Below are positions 6,729 through 7,193 of a DNA stretch of 7,193 nucleotides, piece by piece; position 1 is the first letter of the stretch; each line of letters starts with the position of its first letter. Source of the stretch: Chloroflexia bacterium (lineage in GTDB: Bacteria; Chloroflexota; Chloroflexia; QHBQ01; JADMIH01). The position numbers and the translations under genes were made by a program. Below the pieces are notes generated by a model. The model was not told the DNA's origin. It made no database searches and was given only the letters and a program-made list of their open reading frames with translations. The stretch is taken from assembly GCA_025927935.1 (NCBI GenBank), contig JAICKM010000354.1:1-7193 (forward strand). Direction: 5' to 3'.

Positions 6729-7193
6729 ATGACTATCGATACCCGTAACTCAAAAAGGCCGGGGCGTTTGCTGTTGCTGGCCGGTGGGGGCTTTTTGCTC
6801 GCCGCCGCGGCGCTGCTGGCCGTGCCCCGCGTCGCACCAGGGGCTGCGCCGCCCACAACGTCCGCGTCGATCCCGTCCTCGGCGCCCGGCGTCACGCCGG
6901 GGCCGCCTACGATGGAGCCTACACCGGCCCCCGCGCCGCCCACGGCGGTCCCTACCGCGCCGCGCGCCGCCGGCACGCTGGCCCGCCCCATCCGCTATGC
7001 CGCCATCGGCGCTTCGGATACCGTCGGCGTAGGGACCATCGATCCGGCGCACTTGAACTGGACGGCGCGCATCGCCGATCAATTGCCGCCCGATACTGTC
7101 TACCAGCGTTTCGCACGTAGCGGGATCACGTTGTACGAAGCAATGAGTGTGGAGGTGCCGGCGGCCGTCGCCTTCCGGCCCAACCTGATTACC
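6729..7193 (+). CDS. Membrane-anchored SGNH/GDSL-type hydrolase (3' partial)
   Basis: 155 codons are visible and the frame is still open at the window edge. Residues 1-13 are basic and polar, residues about 14-32 form one hydrophobic segment (signal anchor or signal peptide), and residues about 33-85 are a Pro/Thr/Ala-rich linker. From residue 88 the sequence IRYAAIGASDTVGVG matches block I of SGNH hydrolases, with S96 as the probable nucleophile. ARSGIT around G132 fits block II, where a Gly contributes to the oxyanion hole. FRPNLIT at the edge fits the strand that leads into block III. The Asn of block III and the Asp-His pair would lie beyond the window. Family members are esterases, lipases or acylhydrolases; the substrate cannot be told. 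The linker suggests the catalytic domain is held outside the membrane. The start is ATG 6729, preceded by AGGA at a short 4-nt spacing; no other plausible start precedes the hydrophobic segment. Confidence 0.8.
   Translation, partial: MTIDTRNSKRPGRLLLLAGGGFLLAAAALLAVPRVAPGAAPPTTSASIPSSAPGVTPGPPTMEPTPAPAPPTAVPTAPRAAGTLARPIRYAAIGASDTVGVGTIDPAHLNWTARIADQLPPDTVYQRFARSGITLYEAMSVEVPAAVAFRPNLIT

Overview
The window is GC-rich bacterial DNA with all recognisable genes on the + strand. The organism is most likely a member of the Chloroflexota. I base this on the long secreted proteins, whose N-terminal domain (motifs RSWxWGP, YFDKSRMEVNNP, HNIPDVFW, LTYSPGNPAGWQVEMGN) I associate from memory with uncharacterised Chloroflexota exported proteins, and on the Pro/Thr-rich linkers of the type TPxPxxTP. 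No rRNA or marker gene is present, so this assignment is an inference.

Layout: (1) 2-2563 is a secreted protein whose first codons lie upstream of the window. It has the tail of a signal peptide, the conserved N-terminal domain, a Pro/Thr linker and six Ig-like beta-sandwich repeats. A strong intrinsic terminator follows at 2591-2625. (2) 2864-5512 is a complete tandem paralogue of 882 aa with the same architecture. It has its own leader, a good Shine-Dalgarno and a GC-rich terminator hairpin. (3) 5665-6513 is a cytoplasmic 282-aa fusion of a seven-cysteine ferredoxin-like domain to a thioredoxin domain with a WCGPC active site. It has the clearest promoter in the window (TTGTCC-17-TATAAT) and its own terminator. 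(4) 6729 to the window end is the 5' part of a membrane-anchored SGNH/GDSL-type hydrolase.

The four genes look like separate transcription units, because terminators separate each pair and a candidate -10 element lies in each gap. The two large paralogues probably act outside the cell as surface or secreted proteins. The SGNH protein is also predicted to work outside the membrane. The ferredoxin-thioredoxin fusion has no export signal and should act in the cytoplasm. I see no direct evidence that the four form one pathway.

The two points most worth following up are the ferredoxin-thioredoxin fusion, whose cysteine order matches that of 7Fe ([3Fe-4S][4Fe-4S]) ferredoxins, and the tandem pair, whose N-terminal domain is far better conserved than the repeat stalk. 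No tRNA, rRNA, CRISPR array, insertion sequence or transposase was seen.
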